From the NCBI RefSeq assembly GCF_900105755.1, contig NZ_FNTQ01000001.1, forward strand, positions 5,332,001-5,396,000: a stretch of DNA of 64,000 nt, written 5' to 3'. Shown piece by piece: positions 33,554 to 41,651 of the stretch (positions are counted from its first letter, which is position 1; every line of letters begins with the position of its first letter). The notes under the pieces are model-generated. The model did not search any database, was not told the origin of the DNA, and saw only the letters and a list, made by a program, of their open reading frames with translations. This DNA comes from Streptomyces sp. Ag109_O5-10 (lineage in GTDB: Bacteria > Actinomycetota > Actinomycetes > Streptomycetales > Streptomycetaceae). The position numbers were made by a program, and so were the translations under genes.

Positions 33554-33584
33554 AGCGGTGCTCTATCCCCTGAGCTACGAAGGC
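33512..33584 (-). tRNA. tRNA-Arg (anticodon CCT)
   Basis: 73 bases that fold as a full cloverleaf: acceptor GCCTTCG/CGGGGGC (with G-T pairs), D arm GCTCAGGGGATAGAGC, anticodon stem CCGCT/AGCGG with loop CTCCTAA giving anticodon CCT, and T arm GCAGGTTCGAATCCTGC, discriminator A; CCA is not encoded. It reads the rare AGG Arg codon. Its 3' half is the integration target of the island to its left. A perfect palindrome CCGCCTTCGAAGGCGG lies just upstream at 33594-33609. Confidence 0.95.
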
Positions 33585-33665
33585 GGGGTGTGGCCGCCTT
33601 CGAAGGCGGTCCCTGACAGCGTAGCGGATCAGTGAACGGCGGTGGGGCGGGGCGGGGGGTTCGGG

Positions 33666-34532
33666 TCAGGTGGGGAGGCGGGGTGAGGCGTTTCCTGGTG
33701 TCGTGTGCTGCGCGGGGTCGGCGGCGTGGAAAGTGATCGATGTGCCCGAGAAGTAGGCGGACAGGCCGGTCTCCGTGGTGGTGATCGAGCGCAGGTGCAG
33801 GCCGTCGGGGATGTTCTGGAGTCGGAGGGGGCGGGCGAAGGCCTTGTCGAGGACGGCTTCCGCGGCTGCAGACAGTGGGCCGGCCGTGACCTGGAAGTCC
33901 TGGAAGGCGATGCGGTTGCCGGGGGCCGCCGAGACGGTGGCCGTCGCGGTGATGGTGTTGCCGAGGGGGAGGGCGACGGTCGCCTTGAGTCGGTCGGGGC
34001 GGCTGCCCCGGGAGATCGGCAGGCCGAGGGCGTTGGAGATGTCCGTGTAGGTGAGGCCGGCGGTCGCCTGGGCCGAGCGGGCCCTTGCCTCCCGGTTGTC
34101 GTCGGACTTCGTCAATCCCGCCAGGTGCAGCGAGAGTTCGCTGACCGGCAGGAGGCTGGTCGTGTCGCCCGCGGGGATGTCGTGGGCGGTGATGTCCACG
34201 TCCCGCAGGCGGTCGGCGGCGATCTGGGTCAGAACCGGGAAGCCGTGCACGTGGACCTCGGGCGGCAGCGGGGTGTGCATGCCCTGCTGGAACGCCTTCG
34301 CCGCCCGCGACTCCACCTGCATGGCCAGAAAGCGGTCGACGGCGACGGGGACCAGGACGAGGAGGAGCAGGAGGGCGACGGCGATGACGGCCGGGCGCCG
34401 GTTCCCGCGGGGTGTGGCGGGCGGCTCCTCGTACGCGGCGTGGGTCGTGTGGGGCTCGTACGCGGTGTGGGTCGTGTGGGGCTCGAATGCGGTATGGGTC
34501 GTGTGGGGCTCGTGCGGGTGTGGCTGGTGCAT
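33666..34532 (-). CDS. LmeA-like (DUF2993) envelope lipid-binding protein
   Basis: 288 residues; ATG after AAGGAACCCCG. The N-terminus has a His/Thr-rich tandem repeat (EPHTTHTAF, EPHTTHTAY, EPHTTHAAY) and is cytoplasmic. A membrane helix follows at about 50-70 (VIAVALLLLLVLVPVAVDRF). The rest is the DUF2993 fold: ESRAAKAFQQGMHTPLPPEV, VHGFPVLTQIAADRLRDVDI, PVSELSLHLAGL, FQDFQVTAGPLSAAAEAVLD and GLHLRSITTTETGLSAYFSG. Mycobacterial LmeA binds phosphatidylinositol lipids and helps in lipomannan elongation; the Streptomyces role is not established. The gene starts ten bases after the TetR gene and is probably co-transcribed with it. Confidence 0.8.
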   Translation of the reverse strand: MHQPHPHEPHTTHTAFEPHTTHTAYEPHTTHAAYEEPPATPRGNRRPAVIAVALLLLLVLVPVAVDRFLAMQVESRAAKAFQQGMHTPLPPEVHVHGFPVLTQIAADRLRDVDITAHDIPAGDTTSLLPVSELSLHLAGLTKSDDNREARARSAQATAGLTYTDISNALGLPISRGSRPDRLKATVALPLGNTITATATVSAAPGNRIAFQDFQVTAGPLSAAAEAVLDKAFARPLRLQNIPDGLHLRSITTTETGLSAYFSGTSITFHAADPAQHTTPGNASPRLPT

Positions 34533-34542
34533 CGGGGTTCCT

Positions 34543-35502
34543 TCAGTGGGCGGTGTGCAGGCGGCGGACCGTCGTGGTGGCCAGGTCGGGGTCGACGCCG
34601 GCGGCGATCAGGGCAGTGGTGGCGGCGGTGGGGGCGGTGGTGGCGGTGGGGCCGTCGTCGGTCCAGGCGTGCGCGTCGGCGGTCGCCAGGAGGGACAGCA
34701 GGTAGGCCTCCAGGGCCCGGCTGAACGGGCCGGGCGGGACGGTGGTGTGGAAGGCGCCCTGCCGCTGGCCCCGGGCGAGGATGCCGGCGACCGCGGTGCG
34801 GGCCGGGGCCAGGACCTCGTCGACGCGGTGGGCGCCCAGGTCCTGGCGGCCCAGGTGCACGAGGACGCGGTAACGGTCGGCCGCCGGCCACAGCGTGAGG
34901 ACGAAGCGGGCCAGGGCGGTCGCCGCGTCGGGGGACGGGGCGCGGGTCGCCTCGCTCGCGAGCCGGACCGCCTCGGCGGCGTCCGCGGCCAGCCCCTCGA
35001 CGAGCGCCGGCCGGCCGGTGAAGTGGACGTAGACGGTCCGTCGGGCCACCCCGGCGGCCTTTGCGATGTCGGCGAGCGTGCAGTCGGGGTCGCGGCCGAG
35101 TTCGCGCCGGGCCGCTTCCAGGATGCGGGCGCGGGTGCGCGTACGGGTGGCAGATCCGGTTGTGGATCTGGCGGAGGGTCCGGCGGACGGGTCCGCGGAG
35201 GGTCCGGCGGACGGGTCCGCGGAGGGTCCGGTGGTGGGTTCCGCGGAGGGTCCGGCGGACGGGTCCGCGGAGGGTCCGGTGGTGGGTTCCGCGGAGGGTC
35301 CGGCGGACGGGTCCGCGGAGGGTCCGGTGGTGGGTTCCGCGGAGGGTCCGGCGGAGGGGTCCGCGGAGGGTCCGGCGGAGGGGTCCGCGGAGGGTCCGGT
35401 GGTGGGTTCCGCGGAGGGTCCGGCGGAGGGGTCCGCGGAGGGTCCGGTGGTGGGTTCCGCGGAGCGTCCGGCGGGGGTTCGGGGGTGCGTGCGGATGGTC
35501 AC
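34543..35502 (-). CDS. TetR-family regulator with expanded N-terminal repeat region
   Basis: 319 residues from the GTG at 35502 (GAGGC upstream); earlier in-frame starts are less likely. Residues about 12-115 consist of thirteen 8-residue units, GPSADPSA or GPSAEPTT. The DNA-binding domain follows (RARILEAARRELGRDPDCTL, ADIAKAAGVARRTVYVHFTG), then the ligand domain (LAPARTAVAGILARGQRQGA, FSRALEAYLLSLLATADAHA). Normal TetR proteins are 190-230 residues, so the tail is an added disordered arm. It is divergent from an MFS exporter 126 bases away, which it most likely represses, and sits in front of the LmeA-like gene. Confidence 0.85.
   Translation of the reverse strand: MTIRTHPRTPAGRSAEPTTGPSADPSAGPSAEPTTGPSADPSAGPSADPSAGPSAEPTTGPSADPSAGPSAEPTTGPSADPSAGPSAEPTTGPSADPSAGPSADPSAGPSARSTTGSATRTRTRARILEAARRELGRDPDCTLADIAKAAGVARRTVYVHFTGRPALVEGLAADAAEAVRLASEATRAPSPDAATALARFVLTLWPAADRYRVLVHLGRQDLGAHRVDEVLAPARTAVAGILARGQRQGAFHTTVPPGPFSRALEAYLLSLLATADAHAWTDDGPTATTAPTAATTALIAAGVDPDLATTTVRRLHTAH
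35158..35469. repeat. Thirteen 24-bp tandem units inside the TetR gene
   Basis: The unit GGGTCCGCGGAGGGTCCGGC (plus four bases) is repeated in two alternating forms, one encoding GPSADPSA and the other GPSAEPTT. Because 24 is a multiple of three, changes of copy number keep the reading frame, so the array can vary between strains without breaking the regulator. Confidence 0.9.
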
Positions 35503-35628
35503 GTCGGGTGCCTCGAGGCAGGAAGGGCGGGAACCCGATAGTTGCACACGGATGGGTAATAAACTATCGTGCACATCGATGGGCAATTAAGTGAGCCCGC
35601 GTACCTTCACGTCCCCTGGGAGACTCCC
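35503..35628. promoter_or_regulatory. Divergent promoter/operator of TetR and MFS genes
   Basis: AT-rich centre with two direct repeats, TTGCACACGGATGGGTAATA (35541-35560) and GTGCACATCGATGGGCAATT (35570-35589), and the inverted pair GATAGT (35537-35542) and ACTATC (35563-35568). The repeats are about 30 bases apart. They are good candidates for the TetR operator; overlap with the promoter of the exporter fits repression. Confidence 0.6.
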
Positions 35629-37236
35629 GTGCCGTTTCCTGCCAACACTCTCGTCGAGAAGATGAGCGAGCCGTATCCACGGCGCTGGTGGGCCCTGATC
35701 GTGCTGTGCCTGAGCCTGCTGATCGTCGTGATGGCGAACACGTCGCTGATCGTGGCCGCGCCGGACATGACCACGGACCTGGGGCTGAGCAGCAGCGACC
35801 TGCAGTGGGTCATCGACGGTTACACCGTCCCCTACGCCGCGCTGATGCTCGTGCTCGGCTCGATCGGGGACAAGTACAGCCGCCGGGGCGCCCTGGTCCT
35901 CGGCCTGCTGGTCTTCGCCGGCGGTGCGGTCATGGGCAGTCAGGTCCACCACACCGACCTGGTCATCACCGCCCGGGCGATCATGGGCGTCGGCGCCGCC
36001 GTCGTCATGCCGGCCACGCTGTCGCTGCTCGTGGCGATCTTCCCGCGGCGTGAGCGGGCCAGGGCGATCACCGCGTGGACCGCGACGTCGGGGCTGGCCA
36101 TCGCGGTCGGGCCGCTGGTCGCCGGGTGGCTGCTGGAGGACCACGCCTGGGGGGCGACGTTCCTGATCAACGTCCCGATCGCCGTCGTCGCGGTCCTCGG
36201 CGCCCTCGCGCTCGTGCCGCCGTCCAGGGCGGAGGGGGCCGGCCGGATCGACTACGTCGGCGGGCTCCTGTCGATCGTGTCGGTGGGCAGTCTGGTCTAC
36301 GCGACCATCGAGGGGCCGCACTTCGGCTGGGGCAGGGGCCCGGTCGCCGCGGCCGTCGTCGCGGGCGTCGGCCTGCTCGCCTTCGTCGCCTGGGAGTTGC
36401 GGCACCCGCACCCCATGCTGAACGTCCGCAAGTTCGCCCACCGCCCGTTCTCCGGGTCGATGCTCGCGGTGCTGTTCTTCTTCTTCGGCACCTTCGGCGC
36501 GATCTACTACGCCACCCAGTTCCTGCAGTTCGTCCTCGGCTACAGCGCGCTGGAGACCGGCGTACGGCTGCTGCCGCTGGCCGGGGCCGTGTTCGCGGGC
36601 GCCGCGATCACCGGGCGGCTGACGCCGAAGCTGGGCATGAAGCCGATGGTAGTGGCCGGCATGGCGATCGGCACGGTGGCCGTCTTCCTGCTCACGGGGA
36701 CCGACAAGGGCTCGGTCTACACCGACTTCCTGCCGACGATGATGATGCTCGGATTCGCGATCGGCCTCAGCGTCTCCCCGGCGACCGACACCATCATGGG
36801 CTCCTTCCCCGAGTCGGAGCTGGGAGTGGGCGGCGGCGCCAACGACACCGCTCTCGAACTCGGCGGCTCGCTCGGCATCGCGATCCTCGGCTCGCTGCTC
36901 GGCACCGCCTACCGCGACCGGCTGACCGGCCTGGTCGGCGGCCACCTGCCGGCCGCCGCGCTGGACACCGCCAAGGACTCGGTCGGCGGCGGGATCGCGG
37001 TGGCCGAGCAGGTCGCCAAGAACCCGGCCGCCGGCGGACCGCGGCAGGCCCAGGCCATGCTCGATGCCGTCCACGAGGCCTTCGCCCATGGCGTCGCGCA
37101 GACCAGCCTGATCGGCGGGATCATCATGGCCGCCGGGACGATGATCGTCCTCGCGGTGCTGCCCGGACGCCGGGGCGGGTCCGGGCCCGAGCAGAACGCC
37201 GGACAGCCGGAGAAGGAGCGGGCGGGCGTCGCCTGA
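35629..37236 (+). CDS. MFS drug exporter, DHA2 (14-helix) family
   Basis: 535 residues from the GTG at 35629 (GGGAGACTCCC upstream; the ATG at 35569 adds a non-membrane leader inside the operator). Fourteen membrane helices are visible, starting with WWALIVLCLSLLIVVMANTS and DLQWVIDGYTVPYAALMLVL, motif A GSIGDKYSRRGALVLGLLVF, and motif C-like SGLAIAVGPLVAGWLLEDHA. The last helix is followed by a basic tail. This family exports drugs and antiseptics with proton exchange. Divergent TetR gene and operator indicate inducer-dependent expression. Substrate unknown. Confidence 0.88.
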   Translation: MPFPANTLVEKMSEPYPRRWWALIVLCLSLLIVVMANTSLIVAAPDMTTDLGLSSSDLQWVIDGYTVPYAALMLVLGSIGDKYSRRGALVLGLLVFAGGAVMGSQVHHTDLVITARAIMGVGAAVVMPATLSLLVAIFPRRERARAITAWTATSGLAIAVGPLVAGWLLEDHAWGATFLINVPIAVVAVLGALALVPPSRAEGAGRIDYVGGLLSIVSVGSLVYATIEGPHFGWGRGPVAAAVVAGVGLLAFVAWELRHPHPMLNVRKFAHRPFSGSMLAVLFFFFGTFGAIYYATQFLQFVLGYSALETGVRLLPLAGAVFAGAAITGRLTPKLGMKPMVVAGMAIGTVAVFLLTGTDKGSVYTDFLPTMMMLGFAIGLSVSPATDTIMGSFPESELGVGGGANDTALELGGSLGIAILGSLLGTAYRDRLTGLVGGHLPAAALDTAKDSVGGGIAVAEQVAKNPAAGGPRQAQAMLDAVHEAFAHGVAQTSLIGGIIMAAGTMIVLAVLPGRRGGSGPEQNAGQPEKERAGVA

Positions 37237-37290
37237 GCCGCGCCCGTCCCGTCCCCCGGTCGGACCGTGCCTGAACGGCGCATGGTCCCG

Positions 37291-37321
37291 GACGGTGCCG
37301 GGAGGGACGCCCGGCACCGTC
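37291..37321. terminator. Bidirectional terminator
   Basis: GACGGTGCCGGG pairs perfectly with CCCGGCACCGTC around a seven-base loop, between the convergent MFS and IclR genes. Confidence 0.8.
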
Positions 37322-37372
37322 ACAGGCCGTCAGCCCGTCAGCCCCTCGGCCCACCGGCCCCTGCCCCCGAGG

Positions 37373-38965
37373 TCAGGACAGCGGAACCTGTGTGAAACGG
37401 GACGCGATGTGGAGGTCGTCCTGGATCCGGGCCGCGGTGTCGTGCAGGGCGGGCAGCACCTCGGTCACGCATTCCGCCAGGGTGCGGCGGGCCGCGTGGG
37501 TGGCCACGTTCACGGCGGCGACCGGGCGGCCCGCCCGGTCCCGTACCGGCACCGCGATCGACCGCAGGCCCGACTCCAGCTCCTCGTCCGCCAGGGCGTA
37601 CCCGTCCGCCCCGGCGAGGCCCAGCAGGGCCCGGCCGAGCGCGGTACGGCCGGCCGGCAGGCGGGTGCCCACGGTGATGTCCACCGTCAGGACCCGGCTC
37701 GCGGCCGCCACCGCGACGTACTGGATCTCCGCAGGCCCGGTGCCGGGGTCGCCCGGGACCGGGACCGCCAGCGCCGTCGGCTCGTCGAGCAGGTCCGCCA
37801 GGGCGCGCAGCCGGGGGGCGGCGAGGCGGGAGAGGGTGGTGCGGGACAGCGGGGGGTAGCCCAGGGACAGCACCCGGGGGGTGAGGGCGAACGCGCGGCC
37901 GTCCGCGGCCACCAGGCCCAGGTGCTCGTACGTGATCAGGGCGCGCCGGGCCGTCGCCCGGGCCAGGCCCGTCGCCTTCGCCACGTCGGTCAGGGTCAGC
38001 GCCGAACGGCCCTCGCCGAACGCGGTGAGGACCGTCAGGCCCCGGGCCAGCGACTCCACGAAGTCGCGGCCGAGTTCGTGCTTCGAGGCGGTGGTCCAGA
38101 CGGCGAGACCGGCGGGCGGCGGCCCCGGTTCCGCGGGCCGGGCCCCGGCCGCGCGCAGCTCCGCCTCCATCGCCGTCACCGCCGTACGAAGCCGGGGGAG
38201 CAGGGTCTCGCGCAGGTCCGCCGCCGTGTGGCGGCTGGTGTGGCTGACCACGCTCGCCACGCACGCGACCCGTCCCGTGCCCGGATCGCGCACCGGGACG
38301 GACACCGCGACCAGGCCCGGTTCGATCAGCTGGTCGTCCAGGGCCCAGCCGGTGTGCCGGGCCTCCTCGGTCCGCGCCTCGAAGTCGTCGTCGGCGGCCG
38401 GGTTCCGGGGCGGTACGGCGGGGAAGCCCGCGTCCGCCGGGTCCGCGGCGCGCCGCGCCCGCCAGGCCGCCCATTCCCGCTCCGTCCACTCGGCCGCGAA
38501 CAGCGGCCCGGGGGCGGTCCGTTCGGCCGGCAGCAGGTCGCCGATGCGGAAGCTGACGGACATCGCCCGGCGCCGGGTCGCCTGGTGGATGAACCGGATG
38601 CCGTCCCGGTCGGGGACCGCGAGGGACACCGACTCGTCGAGTTCGTCGGCGACCGCGTCGGCGTGCCCGTCCAGCAGCGCGGGCAGGCGCAGGGCTGCCA
38701 GGTAGGCGTTGCCCAGTTCCATCACGCGGGGGGTGAGCACCGCGTCCCGGCCGTCCTGGCGGACGTACCCCATGCGGGCGAGGGTCGCGGTGATGCGGTC
38801 CACCGTGGAGCGGGCGAGGCCGGTGCGCCGTTCCAGCGCGCTCGCGCTCAGCGTCCCGCCGGCCTCGGTCAGCGCCGCCAGCACCGCCACGCCCCGGATC
38901 AACGGCGCCACCGCCTCGGCAGGCGGCTCGTGCGCCTCGGGGACGGAGGGCAAGGGGACGGTCAT
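37373..38965 (-). CDS. Tandem IclR-family regulator (two complete IclR modules)
   Basis: 530 residues, twice the usual length of about 260; ATG after GGAGAGTAG. Module 1: HTH GVAVLAALTEAGGTLSASAL with RTGLARSTVDRITATLARMG, then an effector domain with LAVPDRDGIRFIHQAT and VSVPVRDPGTGRVACVASVV. Module 2 starts near residue 305: GLTVLTAFGEGRSALTLTDV, KATGLARATARRALITYEHL and an effector domain ending IAVPVRDRAGRPVAAVNVAT. Single-module IclR proteins dimerise; a fused pair may act as a built-in dimer with two ligand pockets. PcaU/PobR-type members control aromatic acid use, which this resembles, but no catabolic operon lies next to it. Confidence 0.85.
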   Translation of the reverse strand: MTVPLPSVPEAHEPPAEAVAPLIRGVAVLAALTEAGGTLSASALERRTGLARSTVDRITATLARMGYVRQDGRDAVLTPRVMELGNAYLAALRLPALLDGHADAVADELDESVSLAVPDRDGIRFIHQATRRRAMSVSFRIGDLLPAERTAPGPLFAAEWTEREWAAWRARRAADPADAGFPAVPPRNPAADDDFEARTEEARHTGWALDDQLIEPGLVAVSVPVRDPGTGRVACVASVVSHTSRHTAADLRETLLPRLRTAVTAMEAELRAAGARPAEPGPPPAGLAVWTTASKHELGRDFVESLARGLTVLTAFGEGRSALTLTDVAKATGLARATARRALITYEHLGLVAADGRAFALTPRVLSLGYPPLSRTTLSRLAAPRLRALADLLDEPTALAVPVPGDPGTGPAEIQYVAVAAASRVLTVDITVGTRLPAGRTALGRALLGLAGADGYALADEELESGLRSIAVPVRDRAGRPVAAVNVATHAARRTLAECVTEVLPALHDTAARIQDDLHIASRFTQVPLS

Positions 38966-39111
38966 CTACTCTCCGGCTGCGGTACGACGGTTCGCGCGAT
39001 CTCGGCCCTTCGCACGGCGATCGGCGCCCTTCGCACGGCGATCGGCGCACGCCTACCGTAAACCGTGGCCCACCCGACCGGCGCCGGGTCCGGCCACCCA
39101 CCCCGGGCGGT

Positions 39112-40548
39112 CTACCCCCGCTCCACCCGCACCTGGTAGTTGCCCTCCCCGTCCACCCCCGTCACCTGCACCTCGATCTTGTGCGCGGGGTCCTTGAAGC
39201 TCTCGCCCGGCCCGAACGGGGCGTCGGAGAGTTCCGCCTGGACGTTGGGGCTGCGGGTGCAGCCGCCGCTGTCGCGGTGGGCGTCGTACACCTTGATCGG
39301 TCCGCGGCCCGTGTCGACGTTCGCGTCGACCTTGTAGATGAGGACACCGGGGCGGCAGACCTCCTCGTCGTTGCCGCCCTTCGTGCGCACCTCCAGGGCG
39401 TAGCCGGTGCGGGCGTCGACGGGGACGAAGACCAGTTTCCGGCCGCCGGGGCGGGAGAGGGGGGTCAGCGTGTACTCGGTGCCGCCCTGGGCCGCCGAGC
39501 AGCTGACCTGGTCGGGGTCGAGCCAGCCCAGCTTCCACTTGTGCCAGGCGAGGAGGTCGTTGTCGGAGCCCCAGTCCTCGCTCATGATGTCCCAGTGCCC
39601 GACCGCGCCCCCGCCCTCCTGGGTGTAGAGGTCGGGCAGCCCGAAGACGTGGCCGTTCTCGTGGGGGAGGACCCGGTAGCCGGTGCGGGCGTAGGAACCG
39701 GAGCCGTCGTCCTGGCGGGAGTAGACGAACGAGGCGTTGGCGACCGGCGTGCCGTCGGCGACCGGGGCGTCGCCGTTGCCGGCGAACGTCACGGACAGCA
39801 CGGTGTCCAGGGCCGACGGGCCGGCGTTCGGGGTGACCAGGACGTTCAGGAGGTCGTACGACCGGAAGTCCACGTCCGGGTCCGCGGCGGCCACGATGTC
39901 CTGGACCAGCTGCCGGTAGCCGGGGTCGAAGGGCGCGCCGCGCTCTATGCCGTAGTCGCCGAACGCCTTCGGCATCCGCAGCCAGTGGTCGATCGGGGCG
40001 GCGGGCCGGTAGTCGAGCTTGCCGTAGGAGGCGGTGCGGAACCACTCCTGGGTCTGCGGGAAGAACTCGTGGTAGCGGTCGAGCGCGCTGCCCTGGCCGG
40101 GCGCGTCGGGGAAGTCGACCATCAGGGTGAGGGCGTGCACGGTGCCGGTGGAGCGGGAGTAGCCGGCGGGGGTGGGGACGCCCTCGGTCATCTGGATCTC
40201 GTGGCCGCCGCTGATCATGCAGGGGCCGTAGACGGAGTTCCGGGCCAGCGCGATCGGGCCGGGGCCGGCCGGGGCGGGGGCCGTCATGAGGTGCCCGGTG
40301 CCCGCCGAGGTGCCGACCGCGAGGATCAGCGCGGCCACGGCGGCGAGGCAGACCGCACGGCGGGGGCGTATGCGGCGGCCCGGATGGGTCCCGCGGCCGC
40401 GGGCGGGGGCGGAGCGACGGGACGACGGCCTGCGACGGCGCGGCGAGGTACGGCGGTGCATGAGGTCCGTGAGACTCAGGAGGCCTGCGAGGCCCCCGGG
40501 TATCCGGCGGCGGGCGGGTATACGACGGCGGCTGGGCTGCGGCTGCAT
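39112..40548 (-). CDS. Secreted M6-family zinc metalloprotease
   Basis: 478 residues from the ATG at 40548 (GAAAGGTCCGTGC upstream). A long Arg-rich N-terminal region precedes a hydrophobic segment (AVCLAAVAALILAVGTSAG, about residues 65-85), acting as signal or anchor. The catalytic domain has VHALTLMVDFPDAPGQGS and the zinc motif HENGHVFGLPDLY (H-E-x-x-H-x-x-G-x-x-D), followed by GGGAVGHWDIMSEDWGS with the Met turn, and a beta-rich end with two cysteines (SCSAAQGG, EEVCRPG). M6 (immune inhibitor A-like) enzymes degrade extracellular proteins. Divergent from the TetR gene at 40806. Confidence 0.88.
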   Translation of the reverse strand: MQPQPSRRRIPARRRIPGGLAGLLSLTDLMHRRTSPRRRRPSSRRSAPARGRGTHPGRRIRPRRAVCLAAVAALILAVGTSAGTGHLMTAPAPAGPGPIALARNSVYGPCMISGGHEIQMTEGVPTPAGYSRSTGTVHALTLMVDFPDAPGQGSALDRYHEFFPQTQEWFRTASYGKLDYRPAAPIDHWLRMPKAFGDYGIERGAPFDPGYRQLVQDIVAAADPDVDFRSYDLLNVLVTPNAGPSALDTVLSVTFAGNGDAPVADGTPVANASFVYSRQDDGSGSYARTGYRVLPHENGHVFGLPDLYTQEGGGAVGHWDIMSEDWGSDNDLLAWHKWKLGWLDPDQVSCSAAQGGTEYTLTPLSRPGGRKLVFVPVDARTGYALEVRTKGGNDEEVCRPGVLIYKVDANVDTGRGPIKVYDAHRDSGGCTRSPNVQAELSDAPFGPGESFKDPAHKIEVQVTGVDGEGNYQVRVERG

Positions 40549-40805
40549 GCACGGACCTTTCGCGCCACGGCAGCCGCCGGTCTCCGGCTGCACCCTCTGG
40601 ATCACCCTGTGTCGGCCGGGCGGCGGGCGCGCGCTGGAGGGGCCGATCGTGGGATCCTCCGCAGCGGGAGAGTGTGACTCAGGTCACATGAAATGGGGGA
40701 AGGGTGTGGAAATAACCGGGGACCGTTTCCCCGTTTGGAACTGTGTCCGCGCGAAACGGGGAACGCCTCCCCGGATCGCGGAAGTCATCAGACCAGGAGT
40801 ACGCC

Positions 40806-41456
40806 GTGCAGACCGCGACCGCCCTCCCCGCCGTGCGCAAGGCACCCCGGCCCCGCGCCGACGCCCTGCGCAACCGGGAGCGGATCGTCACCGCCGCCCG
40901 CGAGATGTTCACCGAGTACGGCCCCGACGTGCCGCTCGACGACATCGCCCGCCGGGCCGGCGTCGGCAACGCCACGGTGTACCGCAACTTCCCCGACCGC
41001 GACGCGCTCGTCCGTGAGGTCGTCTGCTCCGTGATGGACCGGACGTCGGAGGCGGCCGAGCTGGCGCTCGCGGAGACCGGGGACGCCTTCGGGGCGCTGG
41101 AGCGCTTCGTGCACATCTCCGCCGACGAGCGGGTCAGCGCGCTGTGCCCGATGGTCTCCAGCACCTTCGACAAGAACCACCCCGACCTGGAAGCGGCGCG
41201 GCGGCGGTGCGAGCAGCTCATCGGGCAGCTCATGGACCGCGCCAAGGCGGCCGGACAGCTCCGTCCGGACGTGGGAGTCGGCGATGTGATGATCGCCGTG
41301 GCTCAGCTCAGCCGGCCCCCGTTCGGTACCGACTGCCTGGTCGGCGACCGCTTCGTCCACCGTCATCTGCAGCTGTTCCTGGACGGGTTGCGGGCACCGG
41401 CCCGCTCCCCCCTGCCGGGCACGGCCGTGACCGTGGAGGACCTGCGCCAGGCCTGA
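40806..41456 (+). CDS. TetR-family regulator of the downstream exporter
   Basis: 216 residues from the GTG at 40806 (AGGAGTACGCC upstream). DNA-binding domain: NRERIVTAAREMFTEYGPDV, PLDDIARRAGVGNATVYRNF; ligand domain: FGALERFVHISADERVSALC, EAARRRCEQLIGQLMDRAKA, VGDVMIAVAQLSRPPFGTD. The region upstream contains two nearly identical blocks, GGAACTGTGTCC-like and GGGGAACGC-like with CCCCGTTT, i.e. the inverted pair GGGGACCGTTTCCCCG (40720-40735), a plausible operator. The exporter gene begins 195 bases downstream on the same strand; such pairs are autoregulated resistance units. Confidence 0.88.
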   Translation: MQTATALPAVRKAPRPRADALRNRERIVTAAREMFTEYGPDVPLDDIARRAGVGNATVYRNFPDRDALVREVVCSVMDRTSEAAELALAETGDAFGALERFVHISADERVSALCPMVSSTFDKNHPDLEAARRRCEQLIGQLMDRAKAAGQLRPDVGVGDVMIAVAQLSRPPFGTDCLVGDRFVHRHLQLFLDGLRAPARSPLPGTAVTVEDLRQA

Positions 41457-41651
41457 ACGACCGAGAGCGACAGCACAGTTCCACGGGGGCCGATCAGTTA
41501 CCGACCGGACAGCGGTCTCACCTCACGCGGCCCCTGCTCCGCACCGACCATCACACCGTCTGCGCTTCACCGATCCCTTTTTCCGTCGACGTTCCACCCT
41601 TTCCCTCGACTTTCCGTCACGAAGTAATGAAGTCACGAAGTGGGTACCCCC

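Noticed and set aside
34051..35541. Glycine-rich 496-codon plus-strand frame through the repeat array
   Set aside because: The repeat is open in several frames because the 24-bp unit lacks stops; the minus-strand TetR reading has real domains.
35587..37323. 578-codon minus-strand frame opposite the MFS exporter
   Set aside because: Asp/Arg/Gly/Gln-rich shadow of a clear 14-helix membrane protein; no start context or domain.
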